A stretch of 64,000 nucleotides of DNA from CAIWHR01 sp963781285 (GCA_963781285.1 CAWAFI010000018.1:1-64000), one strand, 5' to 3'. Positions 36,006 to 44,996 are shown, counted from the stretch's first letter. The notes: generated from the sequence alone by a model not told the origin. A program made the numbers and translations.

Positions 36006-37406
36006 TCAGAAGGTGAGGCCGAAGCCGACCTGGACGCTATTGCGAGACGAGTCAATCTTGAACTGCTGGTAATCGGCCTTGAACACGATGCTCGGAGTGA
36101 CGTAGAAATCTGCCCCGATTGTCCATATGCCCTCGGTGGGTGTTGTCGGCACGCCAAGTCCCTCGGGCACGGTCGCGTAGGAGGCGGCCGTGTTCACCCA
36201 TTCGTAGCGCGTGAAGGGCGTCAGCGAGTAATCCTGGTACGACCAGGCATTCCGCCATGCCGCCTGAACATAGCCGCCGTAGAAGAGCTGCGGCACGGGG
36301 GTCGGCTGGCCGACGAAGGTCAGATTGAGCGCTTCGGTATCGCTGATGGTTCCGCGCGCATACAGGGCGGCGAAGTCGAACGGGCCGGGCTGCCAGCGCG
36401 CGTGCGCTTCCCATAGCGTGACCCGGGCGTTTGCTGCGGGGAAGTCGGGCACGCCTTGGCCCGCCTTGCCGGTGAAGTAGGTACCACCGAGCTGGAATCC
36501 CGGAATACCGTTGTAGTTGACCGATACGTACCCCGACAGATCGTGCGCGGCAGCCTCGGAGAGTTCCTGGTGGATGCTGCCGAGCGGAGATTCGCGCCCT
36601 TCGTTCGACGAGGGGTCCCAGTTGGCGAGGTTGAATCCGGTCGTCACCCCGACTCCCCATTTCAAGCCGAAATCGGTCGTACCGTAGAGCGCCAGCGCAC
36701 CTTCGCGCCAGGTGGTCGGAATGATCGAAGTCTCGACGAAATTGCGGAACACGCTGTAGTACTGCGTCGGCTCGTGGTGTTCGTTGATGAATCCGATCGG
36801 GATCAGGACCAGGCCGGCCCGGACGCCAAAGTTATCGGTGAAATCCCGCTCGGCGTAGAACTGCTCGATTTCCACTTCGCCCTTGTCGTCGGACGACGCG
36901 ACCGCGTGTTCGATTTCGAGTTCGGCCGCCATCCGGGTGCGGCTGTCGAACCGGTGGGCCCAGCCGAGCACCGCGCGTGCCATGTCGGCTTGAGTGTCGC
37001 TCGACGAATGGATCGGTCGCCCGTAGGCGATTTCGCCGTAGCCGAACAACGTGGTCTCGCTCGCAGCGGCCGCTTGCGTCTCCACGGTTCGCTCGAGCCG
37101 GTCGACGCGGACGGCGAGTTCGGCTTGCGCTGGCGTGGGTGGTGGAGTCGTCGTTGTCGCGGTCTGCGCCGTTGCCGTTGGTGTCGACGCTGCCTTGTTC
37201 TGCGCCGCGAGTTCCTTCATCTGGGCCTTCATTTCGGCGATCTGCGCGCGCAACTCGGCAATCTCCGCCTTCAGTGCCGCCTCATCCGCCCACGCGGCCG
37301 GCGAGGCCAGGGCCACTCCGACGGCGAGCGCGAGCGGCAACCGGCGCAATCGGCTGCGTCGGGTAATCGCAGGCGACAGCGAGAGCGGGGTACTAGGCAT
37401 GGTCAT
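36006..37406 (-). CDS. Outer-membrane porin with N-terminal coiled coil
   Basis: A 466-residue protein with a signal peptide (LRRLPLALAVGVALASPAAW), then a heptad-type coiled coil (LKAEIAELRAQIAEMKAQ), a Thr/Pro-rich linker and a long beta-strand domain ending in the outer-membrane consensus Phe (SVQVGFGLTF). The layout is that of OprP/OprO-like or DUF3138-type porins. Typical strand text is GVRAGLVLIPIGFINEHHEP and YYSVFRNFVETSIIP. Within an operon of redox and iron genes it may pass a metal chelate or anion, but specificity cannot be read. Confidence 0.88.
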   Translation of the reverse strand: MTMPSTPLSLSPAITRRSRLRRLPLALAVGVALASPAAWADEAALKAEIAELRAQIAEMKAQMKELAAQNKAASTPTATAQTATTTTPPPTPAQAELAVRVDRLERTVETQAAAASETTLFGYGEIAYGRPIHSSSDTQADMARAVLGWAHRFDSRTRMAAELEIEHAVASSDDKGEVEIEQFYAERDFTDNFGVRAGLVLIPIGFINEHHEPTQYYSVFRNFVETSIIPTTWREGALALYGTTDFGLKWGVGVTTGFNLANWDPSSNEGRESPLGSIHQELSEAAAHDLSGYVSVNYNGIPGFQLGGTYFTGKAGQGVPDFPAANARVTLWEAHARWQPGPFDFAALYARGTISDTEALNLTFVGQPTPVPQLFYGGYVQAAWRNAWSYQDYSLTPFTRYEWVNTAASYATVPEGLGVPTTPTEGIWTIGADFYVTPSIVFKADYQQFKIDSSRNSVQVGFGLTF

Positions 37407-37463
37407 GCTCCAGGATCGGTGAGGGGAAGGGACTCCAAGCGCGGCCGACGCGTGTCTGAGCCG

Positions 37464-38773
37464 TCATCGGCTTTCCGACGGTGCCGGCTGGTAGCCGTCG
37501 GTGAGCGTTTTCAGGAATGCTTCGAGGTCATCCATCTCGGCTTCGGTCAGGCGTGGCGCCTCACCGGGCTTGCGGTCGTAGGGCACCTCTCCCGTGTTGA
37601 CATTGCCGTGCAACTCGGACGTCAAATCGTCGAATTTCCGGACGGTGCCGTCTGCAGCGATCGGATAGAACTCTTCGGGATTGGTATCGCGACGAACGTA
37701 GAAGCGCAGCGCGTCGCGCAAGGTCTTGAACTGACCGTTGTGGAAGAACACCTTGCGCGTGGCGACGTTGCGCAGCGAGGGCACCTTGAAAGCGCCGCAA
37801 AGATCCTGCCGGTCGGCGAGATCGGTGCGGTCCGGTCCGCACAACCCAAGGTCCCGATAATTCGGGTCGGCGTTCGCCGGAATCTCGGAATTGCGCGGCA
37901 CGCCCAGGTTGTCGTAGGTGAAATCGGTGAACATCGGCGGGGAGTGATCGGGCCCGCGTCCGCTGGGATGGCAGCCGGCGCAATTGCCCTTGTCGGCGCG
38001 ATTGAACAGTGCGAGGCCGCGCAATTCCGCGGGTTCGAGGCGCAGCTTGCCGGCGAGGAAGTAGTCGTACTTCGAATCGAACGGCCGGAAGTCGGGGTCG
38101 AATTTCTGGTATTGGGCGAGCGCGAACGTCACGGCCAGCACCGTGCCTTGCTCGTCGCCGAAGATGCTCTTGCCGAAGACCTGCCGGAACTCGTCGGCAT
38201 AAGGCGCTCTTGCGAGCCGTGCGACCAGATCGGCGGGTGTTGCGTTGGCCATTTCGTGCGCCGCGAACAGCGGGCGCAACGCCTGCACCAGGAGATCCTT
38301 CGCACGGCCGTCGCGGTTGAAGCCCCCTGACGGCGTTCCTTCGGCGTCAAAGCTGAAGCCGGGCATGAGACTGATGTACTGCAACGACGGGACCGCGCGA
38401 AACCCGGGAACGTCCAGGTTGGCGCCACCGAACTGGACCGCGAGGTCGTTGCTCTGCGCGTGCGCGTGCCGCGGATCATGGCAGGTCGCGCACGACATCG
38501 CGCCCGGAGGCGGAGAGACTCGGGATCGGCGAAGATCTTCTCGCCGAGCGTGACGGGATTGGGGCCGGCCGGATCGGCCGCGCCGGCGAACACTGGCGCG
38601 CGCAGCATCGGCGTCGCCAGCGCGCAGAGAACTGCGATCGTGGTCAGTGCGACCGCCCGCAACGACGGCCTCCCCGCCGTGCGCGGTGCTTGCCGGAACG
38701 TGTGTTGCTCATCGCCAGCCTGTTGCCATGCCCGTGCGTTTGTCGACGCCGGCATGAAACGCCGGCGGCACAC
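37464..38773 (-). pseudogene. MauG/CcpA-type dihaem cytochrome c peroxidase, frameshifted
   Basis: A periplasmic dihaem peroxidase-like protein of ~435 residues. Haem motifs are SCATCHDP (first) and NCAGCHPSG (second). Other typical segments are FKVPSLRNVATRKVFFHNGQ and LTEAEMDDLEAFLKTL at the end. The signal peptide (ALTTIAVLCALATPMLRAPV) lies in a different frame from the rest. Two single-base corrections near 38515-38535, in the stretch before the first haem motif, restore VTLGEKIFADP-SLSASGAMSC. The shift separates the export signal from the haem domains, so as read the protein would not be matured. It is upstream of the porin in the same direction. Confidence 0.8.
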
Positions 38774-38839
38774 AACAATGGCTGGCTTGCCGGCGGACGA
38801 TTCGCGTCGTCGCGGGCCGGCTGGCTGGCGGAAGTAGCG

Positions 38840-39049
38840 TTACTTGGTGAGGATCAGTTTGCCGAAGCGCGTCTGGCGCAGGAAGTAGATTGTCTGCTTG
38901 TGCAGGATCGCGAGCTGCGGGTCTCCCGCAAGCAAGCTCTCGCTAGTTACGACACGTGGCGAAGCGCCGTTTCCCTCTTGGTGCGCAGGTAACACGGCGG
39001 CAGGACCATCGTCGGCCGCGTCGGCCATTGCAACGCGTTCAGCCGTCAT
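38840..39049 (-). CDS. hemP: Hemin uptake protein
   Basis: A 69-residue protein whose C-terminus, LLAGDPQLAILHKQTIYFLR followed by QTRFGKLILTK, is the signature of HemP, a small protein that promotes expression or function of haem uptake in proteobacteria. The N-terminal half is variable and polar. It overlaps the end of bacterioferritin by 11 bp on the same strand, in an iron-related operon headed by a Fur-box-like site. Confidence 0.85.
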   Translation of the reverse strand: MTAERVAMADAADDGPAAVLPAHQEGNGASPRVVTSESLLAGDPQLAILHKQTIYFLRQTRFGKLILTK

Positions 39050-39515
39050 GGCCCATCTGCGATTGCTGGTAGTTCGCCATCCCGACCTTGTCGATGAGCT
39101 CGAGCTGTGTCTCCAGCCAGTCGATGTGCCCTTCTTCCGACGTCATGATCTGGCGGAAGAGGTCGCGGCTGACGTAGTCACCGCACGCCTCGCAGTCGGC
39201 GATTGCGGTCTTGAGCGTCGGGTGCGCTGCAAGCTCGAGTTTCAGATCGCAGGCGAGCGCTTCCTTGACGTCCTCGCCCACGAGCAGCTTGTGCAGGTTC
39301 TGGAGGTTGGGCACACCTTCGAGGAACAGGATGCGCTCGATCAGGCTCTCGGCGTGCTTCATCTCGTCGATCGACGCTTTGCGTTCATGCTTGGCGAGCC
39401 GATCGAAGCCCCAGTTGTCGAACATCTTCGCGTGCACGAAATACTGGTCGATTGCGGTCAGTTCGTTGGTCAGCACCGCGTTGAGATGCTTGATGACCTC
39501 GGCGTTGCCCTTCAT
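39039..39515 (-). CDS. bfr: Bacterioferritin
   Basis: A 158-residue ferritin-like four-helix protein that stores iron in a 24-mer. Ferroxidase ligands appear in LTNELTAIDQYFVHAKMF, ASIDEMKHAESLIERILFLE and FRQIMTSEEGHIDWLETQLE; the family haem Met falls near KASIDEMKHAE. ATG 39515 (MKGNAEVIKHLN) is the normal start. It overlaps bfd by 4 bp, so storage and its ferredoxin are translated together. Confidence 0.93.
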   Translation of the reverse strand: MKGNAEVIKHLNAVLTNELTAIDQYFVHAKMFDNWGFDRLAKHERKASIDEMKHAESLIERILFLEGVPNLQNLHKLLVGEDVKEALACDLKLELAAHPTLKTAIADCEACGDYVSRDLFRQIMTSEEGHIDWLETQLELIDKVGMANYQQSQMGHDG

Positions 39516-39721
39516 GCCGCGCCCCCTGTTGATGCCGCACACTCGCCGCCAGACATCCGCGCTACGGTCTCGACCAGCAGCGACTTCGCGCACGATGTGC
39601 AGCGTCCGCAGCCAAGGCCGACGCCGAGACAGTGCGCGAGATCCTCGGGCGAGCGCGCGCCTTCCTCGGCCGCCTGGACGATCTGGCGCTCGGTGATCGC
39701 GTTGCAAAGGCAGATGTACAT
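39512..39721 (-). CDS. bfd: Bacterioferritin-associated ferredoxin
   Basis: A 69-residue [2Fe-2S] protein. The cluster ligands lie in MYICLCNAITERQI (CxC) and GVGLGCGRCTSCAK (CxxC). Bfd donates electrons to bacterioferritin to release stored iron. The gene is just downstream of ftr1 (11-bp gap) and overlaps bfr by 4 bp, the arrangement expected for coordinated iron mobilisation. Confidence 0.93.
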   Translation of the reverse strand: MYICLCNAITERQIVQAAEEGARSPEDLAHCLGVGLGCGRCTSCAKSLLVETVARMSGGECAASTGGAA

Positions 39722-39732
39722 GCGATTCGCCG

Positions 39733-40509
39733 TCAATGTTTTGCTGCCAGCGCCGTCCGCGGATCCTTGAGCCAGACAAAGGCGAGCCAGCCGGCGGGAA
39801 TGATCACCATCAGGTAGGTCAGCCACTCCCCGTAAACGCCTTCGGGGCCGTAGGGCTCGGTCGCCAGATGCCAGAACTCGTTGTCGACGAACGGTACCGC
39901 GCCGGCTTCGAAGAACTCGTGGAACGTATAGATGACGAGCTGTAGCGAGAAGATCAGCAGGAAGATCGCCGTGACCTGGAAGAAGCGGCCGAGGTTGATA
40001 CGGCGCCCATAACGGATCCACGCCCACGCGAGCAGTGCGGCACCCGCGACGCCGAGCAGCCCGCCGATCAGCAGCTCTCGATCCCCCTGTTGCAGGAACA
40101 GCGTCGATAGCAGCAGCGCGGTTTCCATGCCTTCGCGCACGATCATCAGCAGCACGAAAAGGAATACGGCCCACCACGCAGTGCGCGTGGGCCTGTTCTG
40201 GGTCGCCTGCTCGATCCTGGCGCCGATCTGCGCCCGCATCGTGCGCGCGGTCCGCCACATGTAGACGGTCATCGACGCGACCATCACCGCGGCGGCCGCG
40301 GCGAGAACGCCCTCCCATAACGGCTTGTTCTCGGCCTGGGCGAAGAACAGGCTGGCGATGAAGCTGGCCACAACCGCCACGCTGGTTCCCCAGTACACCG
40401 CGGGCAAGAGCGTGGGGCGGCCCGTCTGGCGCAGGATGCCGGCCGTAATGGCGACGATCAGGAAGGCTTCGATACCTTCGCGCAGCGTGACGATGGCGAT
40501 CTGCAGCAT
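39733..40509 (-). CDS. FTR1-family iron permease
   Basis: A 258-residue membrane protein with seven hydrophobic helices. Two REGxE motifs bind iron: TLREGIEAFLIV near the N-terminus and MIVREGMETALLL in the middle. FTR1/EfeU proteins import ferric or ferrous iron across the inner membrane, usually with a periplasmic oxidase or cupredoxin partner (EfeO/EfeB or FtrA/B), none of which is adjacent. It is the first gene of the iron operon and lies ~40 bp from the Fur-box-like site. Confidence 0.92.
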   Translation of the reverse strand: MLQIAIVTLREGIEAFLIVAITAGILRQTGRPTLLPAVYWGTSVAVVASFIASLFFAQAENKPLWEGVLAAAAAVMVASMTVYMWRTARTMRAQIGARIEQATQNRPTRTAWWAVFLFVLLMIVREGMETALLLSTLFLQQGDRELLIGGLLGVAGAALLAWAWIRYGRRINLGRFFQVTAIFLLIFSLQLVIYTFHEFFEAGAVPFVDNEFWHLATEPYGPEGVYGEWLTYLMVIIPAGWLAFVWLKDPRTALAAKH

Positions 40510-40549
40510 GGCGCTCCCGGGTCGGTGGGTCGCGTGCGGTAATGCGAAT

Positions 40550-40568
40550 GCGAATGGTTCTCATTATT
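40550..40568 (-). promoter_or_regulatory. Fur-box-like site upstream of the iron operon
   Basis: GCGAATGGTTCTCATTATT agrees with the 19-bp Fur consensus at 13 positions and is preceded by two more GAATG-type half units (40541-40556). It lies 40-60 bp before the ftr1 start, where Fur would block transcription when iron is plentiful. The call is by eye. Confidence 0.6.
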
Positions 40569-40687
40569 ACACGACTCGGCCGCCTCGCGCAAGTGGGTCG
40601 GCTTGTCCCGCACGCACGCCCGCGCCGCGTCGACCAGAATAACCCACAACTATGGCGCGCATAGCGAGGATCAATTGGATTTATTGC

Positions 40688-41848
40688 GAACAACCGCGAG
40701 CGCGTGCCCGAGCGCGTCGTGCACGCCAAAGGCTCGGGCGCCTACGGCACATTCCGCCGGCAACTGGGACATGGTCGGCAACAACACGCCGGTCTTCTTC
40801 ATCAAGGATCCGCTCAAGTTCCCGGATTTCATCCACACGCAAAAGCGCAATCCGCGCACGCACCTCAAGGATCCGAATGCCGTCTGGGACTTCTGGTCAC
40901 TGTCGCCCGAGGCATTGCACCAGATCCTGATCCTGTTCTCGGACCGCGGCACGCCGGATGGCTACCGCTTCCTGCACGGCTTCTCCAGCCACACGTTCAG
41001 CCTGATCAACGCACAGGGCGAGCGCGTGTGGGTCAAATGGCACTTCAAGTCGAAGCAGGGCATCCGCAACCTCTCCCCGCAGGATGCGAAGGGGCTTGCC
41101 GGCACGGACCCCGACTACGCGCAGCGTGATCTCTACAACGCCATCGACCGCGGCGAGTTTCCGCGTTGGCGCGTATGCGTCCAGGTCATGACCGAAGGCG
41201 AGGCGGCCAGCTACCGCTGGAATCCGTTCGACCTCACCAAGATCTGGCCCCACAAGGATTACCCGCTGCTCGAAGTCGGAGAAATGGAACTCAACCGCAA
41301 CCCGGAGAACTACTTCGCCGAGGTGGAGCAGGCCGCGCTGTCGCCGGCCAATATCGTCCCGGGGATGGGATTCTCGCCGGACAAGATGCTGCAGGGCCGC
41401 CTCTTCGCGTACAACGATGCCCACCGCTACCGTATCGGGACCAATTACGCGCAGCTACCCGTGAACGCGCCGAAGTGCCCGTTCCACAACAACCAGCGCG
41501 ACGGGGCGATGCGCTTCGACGGCAGGCAGCACGCCCAACTACGAGCCGAACTCCCTCCCGGGCACGCCCGCAGAATCGCCGCGGCACCGCGAACCTGCCT
41601 GGGCCCTCGGTAGCGCGGTCGCCGATCGCTACAGTCACCGTGACGAGGACGACCACTACACCCAACCGCGCAGCCTGTTCAATTTGATGAACGCCGAGCA
41701 GCGGCAGCAGCTGATCGACAACATCGCCGGATCGATGCGCGGCATCACGCGGCTGGAGCTGATTCCGAAGCAGCTCGCGCATTTCAAGCGCATCGAGGAA
41801 AGGCTCGCGTCGGGTATCGCAACGGTGCTCGGCGGCGTCAAGTACTAG
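40688..41848 (+). pseudogene. Catalase, decayed (truncated, internal deletion, frameshift)
   Basis: Parts of a small-subunit haem catalase are clear: NRERVPERVVHAKGSGAYGT (with the distal His), then GNWDMVGNNTPVFF, KFPDFIHTQKRNPRTHLKDP, FWSLSPEALHQ, YPLLEVGEMELNRNPENYFA and the proximal region RLFAYNDAHRYRIGTNY, ending with LFNLMNAEQRQQLIDNIAGS in another frame. The N-terminal ~35 residues are lost, about 55 codons between GAYGT and GNWD are deleted with a frame change, and a further shift near 41530 disconnects the C-terminus. The gene cannot make an active enzyme. It is divergent from the iron operon. Confidence 0.85.
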
Positions 41849-42183
41849 CCCGCAATCGTTCAAGGGGAGGAAGTGAGACGTGACTTCGCCCAGAGGATCG
41901 GCATTTTTCGGAGCCTGCTTGTCAATGCGAATATTCATGCCATGCATGGACAAGTTGTACTTGACAACGTAGGACGCACAGGTGTTACATAACCTGTGCG
42001 AGGCAGCGCTGCGCGCGCCACGCCGCGGAGGTCTGATTTCACCAGTGGTGCTTCGTGCCGGAAGCGTGGAGCCAACGGCACAGCATCGTCTTCGTGTCTC
42101 GAGACCAGGAGTTGCCCTCGTCCTGAATTGCCGTTGACGACGGCAACACGAATGTATATCCCCGGCTATCACTGGGAGGTCAC
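41849..42183. other. Intergenic regulatory region before the Trp-rich gene
   Basis: A 335-bp region with no gene. It holds the promoter-like box and inverted repeat described at 41961-41998, plus a TTGTCAA (near 41919) and TTGACAA (41961) pair and the palindrome ATGCAT. The structured first half suggests control of the 42184 gene. Confidence 0.5.
41961..41998 (+). promoter_or_regulatory. Promoter -35 box and inverted repeat upstream of the Trp-rich gene
   Basis: TTGACA (41961-41966) is a perfect -35 hexamer. About 18 bp downstream, TTACAT is a weak -10 candidate that lies inside the spacer of CACAGGT (41977-41983) and ACCTGTG (41992-41998), a perfect 7-bp inverted repeat. A repressor bound to the repeat would cover the -10. 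Position is ~190 bp before ATG 42184. Confidence 0.4.
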
Positions 42184-44388
42184 ATGGCGAGCATCACGGT
42201 CCCCCTCGACGCTTCAGCAGTACAGGGACTGGATCCGAAGCAAGCGGTCAAGGTCCTTCTCACCTCTCGCGGCAAGCCGATTTCGTCGCAGAGCGTCACC
42301 TTCGAAAAGAAACAGCAGGCGCAAGTCACCTTCGATGTGAAAGGGAATGCGGATAGCCTGCGCGTCATCGTCGGTCCCAACGACGCGACGGACCAGGAGT
42401 TGACCGGGTTGCAGACGATCGGCGTCGACGTTCCGAGGCGCCGATTCCTGGGGAAGGATCAACTTCTCCTTCCACCCATTCGCATCACCCCGTACTACTG
42501 GTTCTGGTGGCTGCGGTGGTGCAGGACTTTCACCATCAACGGCCGCGTGCTGTGTCCCGACGGCAGTGCGGTCCCCGGTGCCGTCGTGTGCGCGTACGAC
42601 GTGGATGCGTGGTGGTGGTGGTGGAGCAAGCAGCAGGTAGGATGCGCAACGACCGACGCCACCGGTTCCTTCACGATCACGTTCCGATGGTGTTGCGGAT
42701 GGTGGCCCTGGTGGTGGTGGCGTCTCCGCCGGTGGTACGTGGAGCCGGTGCTCGCCGGGCACATCCTTGGCGCGTTGCAGCGGCAGCCGCGGCTGCCGAG
42801 GCCCCCGATTCCGGATCCTATTCCCGATCTCACGTTCTTCGAGAGCCTCGTCGGCGCCGCGCCAGTGCCACCGGTTCCGGGGCGCGCCGCGTTGGTCACC
42901 GCAGCGCGTAGCGCGGCACTCTCCGGCGTGGCGACGCGCGCCGGACGCCGGGCAATGGCCGCAGTCGAGCCATCGCGCCTCGATGGATTGCGCGAGCGAC
43001 TCGTGCAGGTTCTGCCCGAGATTCCCGCCCTCCAGTCGCTGCGCCTCTGGCCCTGGTGGCCATGGCATCCGTGGTGGGACTGCACCCCCGACATCGTCTT
43101 TCGCGCCACGCAGGTCTGCGGTGGGGCCGAGCATGTCATCGTCAACGAAGGGTGGTTCTCCGCGCGCTGGAACATTCCGACGACGCTCGACGTCACGCTC
43201 ACGGCAACGGACGAGGCCTGCTGCATCCCGATCAACGATTGCATCGAAGGCGAGTGCATCGCGCTCGCCAAGGTGTGCAGCGTCGATGCCGATGAGGTGG
43301 GAGGAAATCCGGGGGCCGATCCGACGCCGGTTGGCTACGCGTTCCCGAACGTGATCTCGAATGGCGGCGATGCGCCGTTTGCCGAAGTCGTGAACATCCG
43401 CGGCACTGCGCAATGCCTGAGCGGCGTGGACTACTACGAGATCGAGTTCAGTGCCGACGGCGGCGCCACCTGGGCGATAGTCCCGGCGCCTGCGCTGGGG
43501 ACCTTCTTCCGCGAGTACTGGGATTTCGTGCTTGGCACCGACGTCGACGTCGCCTTCAGTGCACAGGTGCCGATCGACGGGCACAACGTATACGAGACGG
43601 TCGAGCACTACGAGGCGACGCACACCCCTGGCGATTGGGGCGGCACGAAGGTCTGGCTCGGGACGAATATCGACATGGTCTTCCCCTGGGTCACCGACCC
43701 GACGTTCGGCGACGGCACCTACAGTCTCCAGGTCGTGGGATATGACGAGGCAGCCGGCGTGCTCTCCAACAGGCGGGTGATCCAGGTCTGCGAGACGAAC
43801 ACCCCGGCCAAGATCACCGTCACCATCGACAACCAGTCGAGCTTTGCGGCACCTGGACCGGCAGACAATCCGTGCGGCGGGGACACGACGCACAACTGCA
43901 CCAACGAGCCGAACACCGACATCATCGACGCGCGCATCGTCCAGGCGGGCGGAGGCACGGTGGCCATCGGCCCCTGCGGCAACGTGACCATCGGCGCTGG
44001 CGACACGCTCGAGGTGGACTTCGTGGCGCATGACGCGCAGGGACATCTGGCGTCGTACTCGCTCCTCGCCACGTACGGAGAGAACCTGTCGCGCGACCTC
44101 ATCGCGTTGGGCGGGGTGCTGACGCCGTTAGCGGGTGGCGCTCCTCCGGTGCCTGCCGCGGCGCAGGTGGGACCCGACTACGCGACAGCGCGGACCTTGC
44201 CCCAGACGGCCGTGGCGCCGACGTGGACGGGTGGCGCGATCCGCCTGTCGATCTCGGCCGCCGTCGCCTTCCCGGAGAGCTGCTGCTACCAGTTGGAGCT
44301 CCGGGCGTACAAGCGCACGATCGTGAACTGCCAGGCGAACAACGCGCATCGCAACCTGAGCGAGCGGAGCTTCCAGGTGACGGTATAG
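42184..44388 (+). CDS. Large Trp/Cys-rich protein, unknown function
   Basis: A 734-residue protein without a signal peptide. Its middle is extraordinarily rich in Trp: YYWFWWLRWCRTF, AWWWWWSK, FRWCCGWWPWWWWRLRRWY and LRLWPWWPWHPWWDC. Between these lies a carboxypeptidase-regulatory-like beta-sandwich (FTINGRVLCPDGSAVPGAVV, then ATTDATGSFTITF). The C-terminal half (residues ~330-730) is Cys-containing and beta-rich (GGATWAIVPAPALGTFFREY; DDTLEV-like strands) and resembles repeated Ig-like modules. A ribosome binding site GGGAGG precedes ATG 42184. Two small genes follow on the same strand. I cannot name the family; a structural, cell-surface or particle-associated role is a guess. Confidence 0.8.
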   Translation: MASITVPLDASAVQGLDPKQAVKVLLTSRGKPISSQSVTFEKKQQAQVTFDVKGNADSLRVIVGPNDATDQELTGLQTIGVDVPRRRFLGKDQLLLPPIRITPYYWFWWLRWCRTFTINGRVLCPDGSAVPGAVVCAYDVDAWWWWWSKQQVGCATTDATGSFTITFRWCCGWWPWWWWRLRRWYVEPVLAGHILGALQRQPRLPRPPIPDPIPDLTFFESLVGAAPVPPVPGRAALVTAARSAALSGVATRAGRRAMAAVEPSRLDGLRERLVQVLPEIPALQSLRLWPWWPWHPWWDCTPDIVFRATQVCGGAEHVIVNEGWFSARWNIPTTLDVTLTATDEACCIPINDCIEGECIALAKVCSVDADEVGGNPGADPTPVGYAFPNVISNGGDAPFAEVVNIRGTAQCLSGVDYYEIEFSADGGATWAIVPAPALGTFFREYWDFVLGTDVDVAFSAQVPIDGHNVYETVEHYEATHTPGDWGGTKVWLGTNIDMVFPWVTDPTFGDGTYSLQVVGYDEAAGVLSNRRVIQVCETNTPAKITVTIDNQSSFAAPGPADNPCGGDTTHNCTNEPNTDIIDARIVQAGGGTVAIGPCGNVTIGAGDTLEVDFVAHDAQGHLASYSLLATYGENLSRDLIALGGVLTPLAGGAPPVPAAAQVGPDYATARTLPQTAVAPTWTGGAIRLSISAAVAFPESCCYQLELRAYKRTIVNCQANNAHRNLSERSFQVTV

Positions 44389-44401
44389 CGCGAGCGATCG
44401 G

Positions 44402-44695
44402 ATGAGTGGGGTCCTGCTGGTCGTCGGCGTCCTGGCGACGTGGCGCCTCACGCATCTGATCGTGGCGGAGGACGGGCCGTGGAACATCGTGGCCCGCCTC
44501 CGTCAGCGGGCAGGGGCAGGAGTCGTGGGACAAATGATGGACTGCTTCAACTGCACGAGCATGTGGGTAGCGGTGCCGTTCGCGTTCTGGCTGGGCAGCG
44601 ACTGGATCGACGGGGCCGTGGCCTGGCTGGCGCTGTCCGGCGGTGCCATTCTGCTCGAGCGCATCGCTCCCGCGCCGCCCTCTGCAGGGCAATGA
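44402..44695 (+). CDS. DUF1360-like small membrane protein
   Basis: A 97-residue protein. Hydrophobic stretches GVLLVVGVLATWRLTHLIV, WVAVPFAFWLG and VAWLALSGGAILLER surround DCFNCTSMWVA. The pattern of ATWRLTHLI near the start and a C-x2-C-T-x-M-W-V segment in the middle matches DUF1360, a family of small membrane proteins first noticed in sporulating and phage-like contexts. It starts 13 bp after the large Trp-rich gene and is surely cotranscribed. Function unknown. Confidence 0.75.
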   Translation: MSGVLLVVGVLATWRLTHLIVAEDGPWNIVARLRQRAGAGVVGQMMDCFNCTSMWVAVPFAFWLGSDWIDGAVAWLALSGGAILLERIAPAPPSAGQ

Positions 44696-44732
44696 CGAAG
44701 CTCGGGACGCTGATGAGGAAGGAGAGTGTCAG

Positions 44733-44996
44733 ATGTGCTGTGGACGGAACCGCGAAGCCGCGCGCGCGGCAGTGATGGCTGGCGCAAACAGGAGTGCCAT
44801 GTCGGCCCCAGCGCCAAATCCGGTGTCGTCGACGTCGGTGATCATGTTCGAGTATGTTGGCAACGGCGAGGCGTCGATCCGCGGTCCGGTGAGCGGACAG
44901 GTCTACCGCTTCCGGCAGGCGGGGGATCGCGTGCGCGTGGATCCGCGTGACCGGCCGGGATTGGTGGGCGTGCGCACGCTGCGGTGGGTGCGGTAG
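44733..44996 (+). CDS. Small MCCG-type protein, unknown function
   Basis: An 87-residue protein starting MCCGRNREAARAA, then a polar linker and a compact beta-rich region (IMFEYVGNGEASIRGPVSGQ, VDPRDRPGLVGVRTLRWV). The vicinal cysteines at the N-terminus and the SGQVYRF segment recur in small proteins of phage-like loci as far as I remember, but this is not a confirmed family. AGGAG sits 9 bp before ATG 44733. It is the third gene of the unit that begins with the Trp-rich protein. Confidence 0.6.
   Translation: MCCGRNREAARAAVMAGANRSAMSAPAPNPVSSTSVIMFEYVGNGEASIRGPVSGQVYRFRQAGDRVRVDPRDRPGLVGVRTLRWVR

Noticed and set aside
36456..38330. A 624-codon plus-strand frame opposite porin and peroxidase
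   Set aside because: Antisense of genes with signal peptide, haem motifs and terminal Phe. Not a gene.
42600..42760. The TGG-repeat (Trp run) as a microsatellite artefact
   Set aside because: TGG codons alternate with other codons over three separate segments and keep the frame of a 734-codon gene with family-like beta domains, so the Trp richness is likely real.
42214..44046. A 610-codon minus-strand frame opposite the Trp-rich gene
   Set aside because: The plus strand has a good ribosome binding site, promoter-like sequence, and Cys/Trp periodicity; the minus frame has none.
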